Below, piece by piece: positions 7,860 through 18,000 of a stretch of DNA of 54,512 nt. The notes beneath the pieces are model-generated. The model was not told the DNA's origin, ran no database searches, and was given only the letters and a program-made list of their open reading frames with translations. Numbering within the stretch: position 1 is the stretch's first letter; each line of letters opens with the position of its first letter. The position numbers and the translations under genes were made by a program. Origin of the DNA: Microbacterium azadirachtae (GTDB lineage Bacteria; Actinomycetota; Actinomycetes; Actinomycetales; Microbacteriaceae); assembly GCF_000956545.1 (NCBI RefSeq), contig NZ_JYIT01000060.1:1-54512 (forward strand), given 5' to 3'.

Positions 7860-9829
7860 GCCAGGAGAAGACATCCGTCAACGCAAGACGGTGGACCACG
7901 TCGTGGACGTGGCTCAGGAATACTCATAGAACTCCCGGTGTGATGCTGGTGGTCGCGCTTGTGATCTGTCTCGGCAGCTCGTTGCTCGCGAGCGGCGTCA
8001 CGTCCGGCTGGGGCGCGGTCAAGGTCGACAATCTACGAGTCGAGACCCAGTCCGGTCACCTCCTGGCCGCTCAACTCCTGGTCCCGGAATCCGCCTCCGC
8101 GCAGGAACCGGCACCCGCCATCGTCGCCACTCACGGGTGGAGCGACAACGCGGAGCTTCAGGAGTCCTTCTTCATCGAGTACGCGCGCCGCGGGTTTGTC
8201 GTGATCGCAATCGACATGTACTCGCACGGGGATTCGGAAGTGGTCGGGTCACAGGCCTTCTGGGATGAGGATAACGGAGCCAACGGCACCTACGACGCGG
8301 TGAAGTACCTCGCAACCCTGCCTTATGTCGACACCCGTCGAATCGGCGTCACCGGACACTCCAACGGGGCATGGTCATGCAACGTGGCCGTGTTGATGGA
8401 CAACGAGGCGGAAACGCCGTTGATCTCCGCGGTGTTCCTGGTCAATAACGATGCGATCTACACGGCGGCCGAGTCCGTGAATTCCCCGGACGCCGGCTAC
8501 ACGGACCTCTATCGCTTCGGAAAGTACCTGGACGCCACCGACACGGATTACACGAATGTCTACGGCGATCGCGACGTCGGCGTCGTCGCGTCCCAGCACG
8601 ACTTCCTGTTCCATCGAACCGTTCAAGAGGACGGGACCCTCACCTCCCCCGTCGATTTCATCGAGCAGCCGGTGGCGCAGTCATTCCTGTACTTCGGACA
8701 GGATCCCACCGGGCGAGAGCCCCGCGCCAGCAACACCATGTATACCGAATCGGTCGATGGCGAGCATGCCATCCGTGCGATCTACAACCCCGACCTAGTG
8801 CACACGCAAGGGTTCATCTCGACGAGTGTGGTGGCCAGCGGGGTCGAGTTCTTCGAGGCCGCGCTGAATCCGCCCCATCCTCTTCCGGGCGACAACCAGG
8901 TCTGGCCGTGGAAAGTGCTCCTCAGCACGCTGGGTGTCATCGGGCTCCTGTTGTTCTTCACCTCGTTCATCCTGGTGATGCTGAGGACGCGGTTGTTCGG
9001 CGTGCTCCGGACCAACGAGGAAGTCCTGCCGCTACCGGCCACGAAGGTCGGCAAGAGGTGGCTATGGGGAGGTCTCATCGCGGCAGGAGTCTTCGGGGCA
9101 CTGAGCTATCCCGTCGCGTGGGTTCTCGGCATCGCTCTGCGCCCGGGGTTCATAGCCCAAGAACGGTCATGGACCCTGGGGCTGTGGGCACTGGCGAACG
9201 GGCTGTTCGTCTTGCTCCTTCTGTGGCGCTACTACCGGAAGCACGGGAAGGCCAACGGACCCGACCTGCGCAAGAGCGGAGTCCTGCTCGACCGCACGAA
9301 GTGGGGCAAGACCATCCTGCTGGGACTGCTCGCTCCCACCGCGGTCTACGCGATCGTGTTCGTCACGTCCTACCTGTTCAACGTGGATTACCACACGTGG
9401 ATCCTGTTCAGCTTCCGGACCTTCAACGCCGACAAGCTCGCCACGATGGCAATCATCTTCCCCCTCATGCTGTTCTTCTACATCATCAACTCGATCGCAG
9501 TGAACGTCTTCAACAACATCTCCATCGGCAGAAGGCCCTGGGTGAACACCCTCATCGTGACGGTGTTCAACCCGCTCGGACCAGTGCTCTTCTTCCTAGT
9601 GACCTACGGCTACTTCTACACCACCGGACTCATGCCGTTCGACCAGCTCGGATGGGGCATCAGCACAATGGGCGGATGGCTGATCTCCGTCGTGGCGGTC
9701 CTCACGGTCGCAGCCTTCTTGTCCCGCGTCATCTACCGGCACACACGCAACCCGTACATTCACGCCATCGCGTTCTCAGCCATGATCACCGTCATGACGT
9801 GCAGCAACGCTCTCACCGTGCAGACCTGA
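7856..9829 (+). CDS. Membrane-anchored alpha/beta hydrolase with multi-helix C-terminus
   Basis: A 657-residue protein in two parts. An N-terminal membrane anchor (about residues 28-48) is followed by an alpha/beta-hydrolase domain with ATHGWSDN (about 91-98), IDMYSHGDS (about 119-127) and the nucleophile elbow GHSNG (Ser169); VHTQGF at about 313 may hold the catalytic histidine. From about residue 345 to the end there are eight or so hydrophobic helices. Such fusions are known in Firmicutes and Actinobacteria but their substrates are mostly unknown. Its start overlaps the polyol dehydrogenase stop, so it may act on the same carbohydrate-derived compound or on an ester at the outer membrane face. 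That link is inference. Confidence 0.85.
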   Translation: MSQEKTSVNARRWTTSWTWLRNTHRTPGVMLVVALVICLGSSLLASGVTSGWGAVKVDNLRVETQSGHLLAAQLLVPESASAQEPAPAIVATHGWSDNAELQESFFIEYARRGFVVIAIDMYSHGDSEVVGSQAFWDEDNGANGTYDAVKYLATLPYVDTRRIGVTGHSNGAWSCNVAVLMDNEAETPLISAVFLVNNDAIYTAAESVNSPDAGYTDLYRFGKYLDATDTDYTNVYGDRDVGVVASQHDFLFHRTVQEDGTLTSPVDFIEQPVAQSFLYFGQDPTGREPRASNTMYTESVDGEHAIRAIYNPDLVHTQGFISTSVVASGVEFFEAALNPPHPLPGDNQVWPWKVLLSTLGVIGLLLFFTSFILVMLRTRLFGVLRTNEEVLPLPATKVGKRWLWGGLIAAGVFGALSYPVAWVLGIALRPGFIAQERSWTLGLWALANGLFVLLLLWRYYRKHGKANGPDLRKSGVLLDRTKWGKTILLGLLAPTAVYAIVFVTSYLFNVDYHTWILFSFRTFNADKLATMAIIFPLMLFFYIINSIAVNVFNNISIGRRPWVNTLIVTVFNPLGPVLFFLVTYGYFYTTGLMPFDQLGWGISTMGGWLISVVAVLTVAAFLSRVIYRHTRNPYIHAIAFSAMITVMTCSNALTVQT

Positions 9830-9888
9830 TCGAGACGGCGCCGCAGCAGGCTGCGTGAGACCCTACCGGCACACCGCGTCGTATTTCC

Positions 9889-9904
9889 GCCTCTAGGGAG
9901 AGGC
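9889..9904. terminator. Weak hairpin between convergent genes
   Basis: GCCTCT-AGGG-AGAGGC forms a 6-bp stem with a 4-nt loop between the plus-strand hydrolase (ends 9829) and the minus-strand methyltransferase (ends 10052). There is no T-tract, so its role as a terminator is tentative. Confidence 0.3.
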
Positions 9905-9932
9905 AGGGAGGCATGGCCACCGAGCGTGGACG

Positions 9933-10010
9933 CGTCAAGCGTTCCAGGTGGTTTCGCCGCAATCCCCCTGCATCTTCGGTCGAGCATTGCCAGCTTGACC
10001 GGAGATTCAG
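9933..10010 (+). repeat. Module-junction repeat, copy A (most diverged full copy)
   Basis: The segment reads GTCAAGCGTTCCAGGTGGTT then TCGCCGCAATCCCCCTG, and ends with GCTTGACCGGAGATTCAG. It aligns over its whole length with copies B, C and D with small indels (one base missing in GGTATTC). It sits between the hydrolase gene and the methyltransferase gene, two unrelated modules. Its divergence suggests it is the oldest full copy. Confidence 0.7.
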
Positions 10011-10051
10011 TGGAATCGGCAAGGGCAGCCGGTGTCTGGAGGATGACGGGC

Positions 10052-10693
10052 TCAGCGGTCGCCAGTGGGCGATGGGGCCGGTCTTCTTTGGGCGCGGATG
10101 ATGACGTCTGCAAGCGCGACGGGGGCGTCACCGTGCGGGCGGACAACGCGTTCGCGGATCTCGGCGGTGTGCACGACCCATTCCCCCGGATCGAGGAGGT
10201 TCCGTACCTGCTCCGGCGTGGCGACCGCGTTCTCCGGGTGCATGTGACCGTCACTGTGTGAGCCGTGATGGCAGTGGCCGACGATGAGGAGGGTCCCGTG
10301 CGGTGCGACCCATTCGGAGATGCGTTTGTAGAAGGCGAGCTGCGGCATCGTGGGGTGGGCGTAGAACGTTGTCACGAGGTCAACGGACTGGTCGGGTTCC
10401 CACTCGGTGAGGTCCGCTTCGATCCAGGTGACCGAACCGCCTCCGGTTCCTAAGGAGGTGCTGGCGGCGGCGCGGGTGACGGCGTGTGCGGAGATGTCGA
10501 CCGCGGTGACGGCCCATCCGTGCGCAGCGAGCCAGGTTGCCTCGGCGCCTTCACCGCTGCCAGCATCGATGGCTGTTCCAGGACGCAGGTCCGTGAGCTC
10601 GGCGCTCAGCGCGGGATGCGCGGGAAGGCCGCTCGAGCCGTGCGTACCGTCCCAGTGGCTCTCCCAGTAGTTCTTGTCAAACTCGTGGTTCAT
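10052..10693 (-). CDS. Class I SAM-dependent methyltransferase (TehB/UbiE-like)
   Basis: A 213-residue methyltransferase. It begins MNHEFDKNYWESHWDG; the SAM-binding motif I is TAIDAGSGEGAEATWLA (about residues 39-55), followed by the acidic motif WAVTAVDIS (about 60) and WIEADL (about 89). The C-terminal part ends in a basic tail. The gene follows the TetR gene with a 4-bp overlap and is transcribed away from the exporter operon. TehB-like methyltransferases modify tellurite, thiols or small toxic compounds, and the neighbouring redox genes fit a detoxification role. The substrate is unknown. Confidence 0.88.
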   Translation of the reverse strand: MNHEFDKNYWESHWDGTHGSSGLPAHPALSAELTDLRPGTAIDAGSGEGAEATWLAAHGWAVTAVDISAHAVTRAAASTSLGTGGGSVTWIEADLTEWEPDQSVDLVTTFYAHPTMPQLAFYKRISEWVAPHGTLLIVGHCHHGSHSDGHMHPENAVATPEQVRNLLDPGEWVVHTAEIRERVVRPHGDAPVALADVIIRAQRRPAPSPTGDR

Positions 10694-11331
10694 CGTGCGG
10701 TCGTTTCATTGGCGCGGACAAGAGCTGCCCGGACGCGCTTGTAGACGTCGCCGAGGACCGGCGGCGAGGCGGACGGGGCTTGGTCGGCGCAGCGCACCCA
10801 TTCGTCGAAAGTGAGTCGCATCCCGAGCACGAAGCTCTCCGCGACCGCGTGCGCGTCCAGTGAGTCCATGCCGGGGCCGTTGGCGAGGGCTGCGGCGATG
10901 TGCTCGGTGAGCCGGGCGTCGCGTTCCAGCCCTGCTGCGAGGAGCGGCGGGTTGTCTCGCATCAGGCGACGCACCCGGAGGAACAGGTCGCGTCCTTCGT
11001 GGTCGGTGTCGAAGACCGCTGTCATCTTCTCCCATGCGATCTCCAGCTGACGCAGCGGGCCGGATCTGGAGGTACGCTCTGCGGCCGCGACCAACTCCGC
11101 ATCCACACCCGCATCGTCGAGGAGGACCGCAGCCTCCTTAGTAGCGCAATGCCGGAAGAACGTGGTGCGGGAGATGCCCGCGGCTGCGGCGATGTCTTCG
11201 ATGGTGGTCGCCGCGAACCCCTTGCGCTCGAACAACTCGACGGTGGTGAACGCGATCATGCGAGTCAGTTCGCGCCGACGTCGCTCGCGCAGATCGGGCG
11301 CTGGTGCCTGAGTTGGGGAATAGGAGGTCAC
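10690..11331 (-). CDS. TetR family transcriptional repressor
   Basis: A 213-residue regulator with the N-terminal TetR helix-turn-helix (TRMIAFTTVELFERKGFAAT, then IEDIAAAAGISRTTFFRHCA, about residues 23-63). The C-terminal all-helical ligand domain matches the common actinobacterial type (ELVAAAERTSRSG, LRVRRLMRDNPPLLAAGLER). It is divergent from the MFS exporter gene with a 71-bp gap containing a palindrome. It most probably represses its own operon and the exporter, with release by an exported toxic ligand, as is standard for this arrangement. Confidence 0.92.
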   Translation of the reverse strand: MTSYSPTQAPAPDLRERRRRELTRMIAFTTVELFERKGFAATTIEDIAAAAGISRTTFFRHCATKEAAVLLDDAGVDAELVAAAERTSRSGPLRQLEIAWEKMTAVFDTDHEGRDLFLRVRRLMRDNPPLLAAGLERDARLTEHIAAALANGPGMDSLDAHAVAESFVLGMRLTFDEWVRCADQAPSASPPVLGDVYKRVRAALVRANETTAR

Positions 11332-11360
11332 GCTGCTAGGTTAGCATGTTGTACCTACTC

Positions 11361-11373
11361 GGTACTGAGTACC
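11361..11373. promoter_or_regulatory. Candidate TetR operator
   Basis: GGTACTGAGTACC is a 13-bp palindrome with 6-bp arms midway between the divergent TetR (11331) and MFS (11403) starts. Its location over both promoters fits a TetR operator. AGGAG at 11393-11397 is the ribosome binding site of the exporter. Confidence 0.5.
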
Positions 11374-11402
11374 ATCTCAATACTTGATGCCTAGGAGCTT
11401 CG

Positions 11403-12869
11403 ATGACCACCGCGCCCACGCGTACTACCCCACCGGCTGTCCCACTGAGAACCGGACCCGCGATCGCCCTGTTGCTGGTCTCCGCATTCGTCGTCGTATT
11501 GAACGAGACGGCCATGGGGGTGTCGATCCCGCACATCATGGACGGTTTCGGCGTCTCCGCCGCCTCCGCCCAATGGTTGACGACCGCGTTCATGCTGACG
11601 ATGGCGGTGGTCATCCCGATCACGGGCGTGCTGTTGCAGCGATTCCCGCTGCGCCGCAACTTCTTCACCGCGATGGGGCTCTTCACGGTGGGGACCGCGA
11701 TCGCCGCGTTCGCACCCGAATTCGAGGTGCTGCTGGCCGCGCGGGTCGTGCAGGCGCTGGGCACGGCGATCATGCTGCCGATGCTGTTCACGACCGTGAT
11801 GCAGTTGGTCAAGCCCGAGCACCGGGGCCGCACGATGGGGCTGGTCACGATCGTCACCGCGGCCGCCCCGGCCCTGGGCCCCACGGTGTCGGGCGTGATC
11901 GTGTCGTCACTGGGATGGCGGTGGGTGTTCATCATCGTTCTCCCGATCGCCGTGCTCGCGATCGTCGCCGGGGCCGTGTGGCTGCGGAACGTGACCCCGA
12001 CGGTGCTCGCCCGGTTCGACGTCCTCTCTGTGCTGATGTCTGCGGTCGGGTTCTCCGCCCTCATCTATGGTCTGGCGAGCATCGGCGAACAGGCCGAGCG
12101 CGGGGGTGGTCTGCCGTCCTGGATCCCGATCTTCGTCGGCGTCGTCGTCCTGACCGGGCTGGTGGCACGGCAACTTGCGCTGCGCGACACCGACCGAGTG
12201 CTGCTGGATGTCCGCGTGTTCGCCGATCGCCTGTTCACCATGTCGACGATCACGATCGTGATCGTCTCCATCGCACTGTTCGGGTCGCTGATCCTGCTGC
12301 CGCTCTACATCCAGCAAGTGCTCGGTGAGCCCGCCTACGTCTCCGGCCTCATGCTGCTGCCCGGCGGGGTCCTCTCCGGCGTGCTGGCGCCGTTCGTCGG
12401 CATGGCCTACGACAAGGTCGGCCCCCGCGCCCTCATCCTCCCCGGAGCGATCGTCGTCACCGGCGCGATGGCCGCGTTCTCCACCCTCGGGACGGATACC
12501 CCCGTGTGGCTAGTCATCGGCATGCACATGCTGCTCAGCGTTGGCGCCGCGATGATGATGACCCCGCTGATGACCACCGCGCTCGGCGCGGTAACCCCGA
12601 AGCTCTACCCGCACGCCAGCGCCATCGTGAACACCCTGCAACAGGTTTCCGGCGCTGCCGGCACCGCCCTGTTCATCACGCTGTTCACTGTCGCCGCCAC
12701 CGCCAGCGCCGGCGAGAACCCGCTCACCGCCCTCGCCGGCGGGGTGGGCACCGCATTCGGTGTCGGCGCGGTAATCAGCGCCGCCGGAATCATCCTCGCG
12801 CTGTTCCTGCGCAAGCCACCCGCCCCCGCCATGCCGGCAGAGGCTGACCAGAAGGAGGTCGCCGTATGA
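11403..12869 (+). CDS. MFS multidrug exporter, DHA2 family (EmrB/QacA type)
   Basis: A 488-residue membrane transporter with about 14 hydrophobic segments. Family features include FVVVLNETAMGVSIPHIMDG in helix 1 (about residues 25-44), the motif-C-like stretch AAAPALGPTVSGVI (about 154) and ARVVQALGTAIMLPMLFTTV (about 113-132). DHA2 members expel cationic drugs, dyes and antibiotics using the proton gradient. The gene starts an operon with the flavoprotein and FrnE genes, each overlapping by 4 bp, under the divergent TetR regulator. The drug is not predictable. Confidence 0.93.
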   Translation: MTTAPTRTTPPAVPLRTGPAIALLLVSAFVVVLNETAMGVSIPHIMDGFGVSAASAQWLTTAFMLTMAVVIPITGVLLQRFPLRRNFFTAMGLFTVGTAIAAFAPEFEVLLAARVVQALGTAIMLPMLFTTVMQLVKPEHRGRTMGLVTIVTAAAPALGPTVSGVIVSSLGWRWVFIIVLPIAVLAIVAGAVWLRNVTPTVLARFDVLSVLMSAVGFSALIYGLASIGEQAERGGGLPSWIPIFVGVVVLTGLVARQLALRDTDRVLLDVRVFADRLFTMSTITIVIVSIALFGSLILLPLYIQQVLGEPAYVSGLMLLPGGVLSGVLAPFVGMAYDKVGPRALILPGAIVVTGAMAAFSTLGTDTPVWLVIGMHMLLSVGAAMMMTPLMTTALGAVTPKLYPHASAIVNTLQQVSGAAGTALFITLFTVAATASAGENPLTALAGGVGTAFGVGAVISAAGIILALFLRKPPAPAMPAEADQKEVAV

Positions 12870-13807
12870 GCACCATCGAGACCGAGATCGTCGTCGTGGG
12901 CGGCGGGCCCGCCGGCCTGTCCGCGGCACTCACCCTCTCTCGCGCGCGTCGCCGCATCATCGTCATCGACAACGGCGAGCCCCGCAACGCCCCCGCACTG
13001 GGCGCGCATGGCCTCCTCGGTCAGGAAGGCATCAGCCCGTTCGAACTGCTGCGGAAGGGGCGTGAGGAGGTCACCTCATACGGTGGCCAGGTCATCACCG
13101 GCCGGGTCACCGATGCCCGCGCCGAAGGAAACGGCTTCCGTGTCCGCACCGACGCCGGCCACGACGTCACCGCACGCACGGTGCTGCTTGCCACCGGCAC
13201 CCGCGACAATCTGCCCGATATCCCCGGCTTGGCTGCGCGATGGGGCAAGGACGTCATCCACTGCCCCTACTGCCACGGCTGGGAAGTTCGCGATCAGCGC
13301 GTCGGCGTCCTCGCCACCGGACCGATATCCGCACTACAAGCACTGATGTTCAGCCAGTGGAGTTCGGATGTGCGGTTCTTCCCCCAAGGACTGGACTACA
13401 GTGTCGCAGACCTCGCGAAGCTCTCAGCGACCGGCATCCGCGTCGACACGCGCACCATCACCGGCATAGACACCGACGAGGACCACCTCGCCGGGGTGCA
13501 CCTCGAGGACGGATCCACCTTCCCGCTCGACGCACTGGTCGTCCCCACCTCCACAACCGCGCGTCTGGACGGCCTCGATGGCCTCGGAGTCGAAGTCAGC
13601 GAATCCCCGGCCGGCACCGCCGTGGCTGTCGACACCGCCGGCCACACCAGCGTGCCCGGCGTGTGGGCGGCCGGGAACCTCACCCAACCCGCCACCCAGG
13701 TCAGCGAAGCCGCCGCCGACGGGACTCGGGTGGCGAGAAACATCAACACAGAGCTGATCTTCCAAGACGCCGACCGCGCCGTGGCCGAAACGGAGAACAA
13801 CCGATGA
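12866..13807 (+). CDS. TrxB-like NAD(P)/FAD-dependent oxidoreductase
   Basis: A 313-residue flavoprotein with the FAD-binding turn VVVGGGPAGLSAALTLSRAR (about residues 9-28), ATGTRDNLPDIPG (about 119-131) and a thioredoxin reductase-like redox pair HCPYCHGWE (Cys133 and Cys136). The second nucleotide-binding loop reads GVLATGPISALQAL, lacking the classical GGGxSA, as in a known actinobacterial subfamily that often sits beside TetR and MFS genes. The C-terminal PGVWAAGNL motif binds FAD. It overlaps both neighbours by 4 bp. It probably reduces a disulfide partner, possibly the FrnE protein encoded next. That pairing is inference. Confidence 0.9.
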   Translation: MSTIETEIVVVGGGPAGLSAALTLSRARRRIIVIDNGEPRNAPALGAHGLLGQEGISPFELLRKGREEVTSYGGQVITGRVTDARAEGNGFRVRTDAGHDVTARTVLLATGTRDNLPDIPGLAARWGKDVIHCPYCHGWEVRDQRVGVLATGPISALQALMFSQWSSDVRFFPQGLDYSVADLAKLSATGIRVDTRTITGIDTDEDHLAGVHLEDGSTFPLDALVVPTSTTARLDGLDGLGVEVSESPAGTAVAVDTAGHTSVPGVWAAGNLTQPATQVSEAAADGTRVARNINTELIFQDADRAVAETENNR

Positions 13808-14439
13808 ACGCCACCACACCCATCCGCGTCGACGTATGGGCCGACGTGCAATGCATCTGGTGCTACATCTCCAGCGCCCGGCTACGCACCGCCATCGGAC
13901 GCCACCTCGGCCCCGTCGAGATCGTCCACCACTCGTTCCAGCTCTCCCCCGACGCACCCGTCGACATCGACCGTGACGCGCACATCCGCAGCCACAACAT
14001 GGACCCCGCCCGGATGCAGCAGATCAAGACCCAGCTGGCACAGCTCATTGCCGAGGAAGGACTCCCCTACGACCCCGACCGCACCCAGCCGACCAACTCC
14101 CACCAAGCGCTCGAGCTGCTCCACCATGCCGGCACGCTTGGGAAACGAGCGGAACTGATGCAGCGGCTCTTCGAGGCGTACTTCGCTGAAGGCCGACACA
14201 TCGGCCACGCCGACGAACTCCTCAAGCTCGCCGAAGAGATCGGCCTCGACAGGGTTATGGCCGCGGCCGTGCTCGCGGATCGGCGTTACGCGGCCGCCGT
14301 GGACAGTGACAGCAATCACGCCCGTCAGCTCGGTGCCCGCGGGGTGCCGTTCTACGTCATCAACAACAGAATCGGGCTATCCGGAGCGCAGCCCGTGGAA
14401 CAGTTCCTCGCCGCATTCGACCAGGCCCGCCGCGCATGA
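13804..14439 (+). CDS. DsbA family oxidoreductase, FrnE-like
   Basis: A 211-residue thioredoxin-fold protein. It has the catalytic CxxC as DVQCIWCYI (Cys17 and Cys20), the FrnE insert with HHSFQLSPDAP and YDPDRTQPTNSHQALELLHH, and the cis-Pro loop ARGVPFYVINNRIGLSGAQP near residue 179. There is no signal peptide, so it acts in the cytoplasm, unlike secreted DsbA. The start overlaps the flavoprotein stop (ATGA). FrnE proteins act as disulfide isomerases or in oxidative stress and polyketide pathways; here it could be the thiol partner of the flavoprotein. Confidence 0.9.
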   Translation: MNATTPIRVDVWADVQCIWCYISSARLRTAIGRHLGPVEIVHHSFQLSPDAPVDIDRDAHIRSHNMDPARMQQIKTQLAQLIAEEGLPYDPDRTQPTNSHQALELLHHAGTLGKRAELMQRLFEAYFAEGRHIGHADELLKLAEEIGLDRVMAAAVLADRRYAAAVDSDSNHARQLGARGVPFYVINNRIGLSGAQPVEQFLAAFDQARRA

Positions 14440-14950
14440 GTGGGGAGGCAGAGCTGTGCGAAGACGGCATATGCATGCTACCGATCTCCACCGCCCCGCA
14501 ACCACGCGACAAGTCCGCGATGCTCGCAGCGCCGAAGACGGATCTGCCGCCGGGGAAGTCTCCGTTCCAAGCGAGGAAGGAAGGATAGGTGTTGGCACCG
14601 AGACAATGACTTCCCTGGGGTGTGGAGGAGCAAGAGCAGCGAGCTGAGAACCCCGCGCGATGCCCAAGCCCCGATCTTGTCAAAGGAGTGCCCGCCGCCA
14701 AGCCCGAGCCTGTCCAGGTCGCCAGGTAGATCGACTCTCCAGGCGGGCCGCAGCGCCAAGAGGTAGATACTCAGATGGAAAGCAACCGTAGGCGGCAATC
14801 TCGGTGCAGCCAGCCACGGGCGCGCTCCCTTGCGCCCGCGCGTCTACGGGCCAGAACGCCGGTCCGTGGTTCAACGCGCGAAGGGTCGAGTGCCAATCAG
14901 TTCCCCGCTTGTGACCCTCGAGCGACTGTTGAAGAGTGCCGCGAATAGCA
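14440..14950. other. 511-bp gene-free tail of the A-B module
   Basis: No reading frame here has convincing composition or family features on either strand. Base composition is lower in GC than the genes on either side. The stretch runs from the FrnE stop to repeat copy B and may be remnant DNA of an earlier insertion. Confidence 0.6.
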
Positions 14951-15029
14951 GGGTCAGCGATTCCATGTGGTATTCGCTGCAATCCCCCTGACATTTACTC
15001 GCAGGAATGCTCGCCTGATCTGGGATTCA
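14951..15029 (+). repeat. Module-junction repeat, copy B
   Basis: Left arm GGGTCAGCGATTCCATGTGG, core TATTCGCTGCAATCCCCCTG, right arm with GGAATGCTCGCCTGATC and GGGATTC. It is preceded by TAGCA, which parallels TATTG, TACTG and TACCA before copies C, D and E. It is placed between the redox module and the 3' end of the Hachiman helicase gene. The arms are imperfectly inverted (GGTCAG...GATTCC against GGAA...CTGATC). Confidence 0.85.
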
Positions 15030-15039
15030 CGCGACACCG

Positions 15040-18000
15040 CTATGCATGAAGGTCGGATGGGCCTCGATAGCGAAGTTCGACGACGTTGGCATCGCTGGCC
15101 CCGGTGACAGTGAGCAAGCCGCGCCGATTCGGATTGAGCGGTTCCTCAAGCAGACCGGCCCGTCGACCGTCAGCGGCCTGGAGAATGGTCTCCCCGTTCG
15201 CAAGGGACACAGCCCGATACGGCGTCCCGCTACTCGGCTGATGATCGGGGAGCCACGTCACCGCGGTATCCTCGACCGTGTTGATCCAGGTTCTCTCCGG
15301 TGCAGCAGTGCTACGGCCGATGAAACCGACCCAGAGATCGTGGGATGACACAGTCGGCCAGTGCGTGTCGCCTGCGCGTCGCCGGACCTCCTCCGAGTTC
15401 ATCCACTGGTGAAGCTCCGACACGGTCGTGAAGGTGCCGCCTCCGGCCGTGACCGCGGCGAGAGCACCGGCTCGGGAAGAGAATCCGGCCTGCATGAGCA
15501 GCGCGGCGGAACGGTTCAGCGTCCCTGTCTCTACCGCTGCAACTGCGAGTCCGTGCTCGTCGGTGAGGAGCGCCCAAAGATCGCCGACAGGCTCTTCGTG
15601 GGCGGTCGCTCGGACCCGGACCGCTTCCAGCGCCCATGGCAGCCTGTAGGCCAGCGAGTCCTCAATGAATTCCAGCGTGTCCGTGACCTCCTCTCCCGCT
15701 ATCTGCGAGGGGTCCTCACCGCGAAGCCAACCAGCGAGGACGCCTTCCCAATGTGGAGGAAGAGCGCGGGGCGCGAAAGGGTGGATGCCGAATGCGATCC
15801 TGGCGAAGCTCGTTAGAGCATCGATTGCGGCACCGGGGTCGCCAAGTCGGATGCCCTCGTCTGCGTCGCGCAGGTACTGCTCCAAGATGCTGGCGTGCTC
15901 ATCGAGTTGGCGTCCGGTCTCGAGACCGACCCCCGCAAGGAAGTACCCTCGGCGCTGTGCCGCGGTTGACTGGCTCCAGAGGTAGCGTGCACGCGCGGTC
16001 AGGCCGGCTCGAAGCGCTGTCTGAACGGGCTCCTGCCGTCGAGCCAAGCTCCTGTTCCAGAGGGACGAGGCGAGCACGTCATCGAGAGCCCCCTCGACTC
16101 CGTCCTCCGCAACCGCGGAATCGTTGAGCAGACTGAGGAGGGCGTTGTCGAGGCTAGCGAGCTGCGAGCGCCACGCAGTTCGGGAATGCGCCGCTTCCTC
16201 GTCGCTCTCCGCAGCGACTTCTGGATAATCCCACGCCGCTGTGCCGGCGACGTATTCCAGCAGCGCGTCCAGATCCCGGAGACCGTGCTTGGCCTGCATC
16301 CGGGCGAACAGGTTCACCACCAGTTGCAGTAGGCCGCTTTCCATGTCGCGCAGAGCGGTGTCCTCGACCAGCTGCCTCCAGTTCCGCCGCCCTCGGGACA
16401 CATCCTTGAAGATTGGGTGGACGACGAGGCCGACGGAGTCCACGAACGCTCGGCCGGCTCTGCCGACGATGTTGCGGAACTCAGACGCCTTGATCAGTTC
16501 CCGGTTGCGCCAGAGGCTGTGCATTACGAGCGCGCTGGCTGAGAGGTTGAGTCCCTGGGCGAGGGTCGGCGAAGAGACCGTGACCTTCAGCGCTCCTCGC
16601 TGTAGCAGCCTTTCGACCTCTCGTCGGTAGGGTGCGGGCAGCGATCCGTGGTGGATCGCTACGCCGAGTCTCAGACAGGCGAGGATCGGGTGATCGCGGC
16701 CAAACCATTCCTCTCCGATCGTGATGGCCAAGGCGAGGTCGCCCAGATCTCCTTCGAAGACGCTCCGGAGTGCTCCCCGCGCATGAAGGTCGACGATGAC
16801 CTTGGCAAAGGCGTTCACCGATGACTTGAGTGGGCAGAAGATCAGGACGGTCTGCCCGTCGTCGACGAGCCGCCAGGCGGTAGCCAGCGTCAGCTCCTGC
16901 GGATCCTTGGGGAAGGGCGTCGTCCTGCGACCGATCGGTGGAACGACGGGTTCGAGGAACCGGGGAACGAAGGGCTCCTCGTCTCCCACGATGACGCTCA
17001 GGCGGGCTCGATCGCCTTGCCAAATCACTTCGCCGTAGCGAAGTTTCGTCGGCCGCCACGAGCTCGCGATGAGACCGTCGGGTTGGTCATCGGTGAGCCA
17101 GTTGACGAAGTCCTCGACTTCGTCTCCGTCTGGCAGGATCGCCGAGAGGCAGATGATACGTCTGGTGGCCGCATCCCCACGGCGTAGCAGTCGTTGTACC
17201 TGAACTTCGTATCGGACCTCGCGTTCATCCGCTCCGATCATGTGCCCCTCGTCGAGGACGACAAGTCCGACGTCGTCGAGGAGTGTTGGGTCGTTGCGCA
17301 GGGCGAAGTCGAGCTTCTCGGGAGTGGCGACGATGATGTCCCTCTCTCGTAGCAAGTCCTCGTCGGCGCTGCTGGCCCCGATCGCGCCGTAGAGGGATGT
17401 GACGGTCTTCCCCAGAGGGGTGAAGGTGCGTTGCAGGGCCGTTTCGGTCTGGGCTGACAGCGCCCGCAATGGGGTTACGAAGACAACCCGCCGGCCCTCG
17501 GCTAGGCACGCGAGGATGCAAAGTTCGGCGATCCGGGTCTTGCCGGCGCTCGTCGGGAGAGACAACACCAGGTTCTCGCTGGTGTTCAGCACCCGTTCTG
17601 CGGCGGCGACCTGCGACGGCCAGAGGTCGATCTCCGAGCGTCGCCTCCGGAAGAGTGATGCGATGAACGTCGCACGCAGCCGTGCCCAGTCGCCACCATC
17701 ACCGTCGATGGGGCCGTCCGGGAGCAGGCGATGGAAACTGGCCTCCCAGAGGCCGCGGAGTAGGTGAATCGCAAGTCGATGGCACCACCACTGCGGAACC
17801 ATGTTCAGTTCGCTGGCGGCTCCTAGACCGACCTGCAGTGTGCTGAGGGCCTCATCCAGCAGCGCTTGCTCGCCCCGTTCGAACGCAAGCAGCGCCATGC
17901 TGATCGCACCGACGAACGCGTCGGTCAGTGCGAGGTCGACGACGTCGATGACATCGGTGTCGCCGCTCTCATCGTCCTGGTCCTCATCGCTCGTGGGCTC

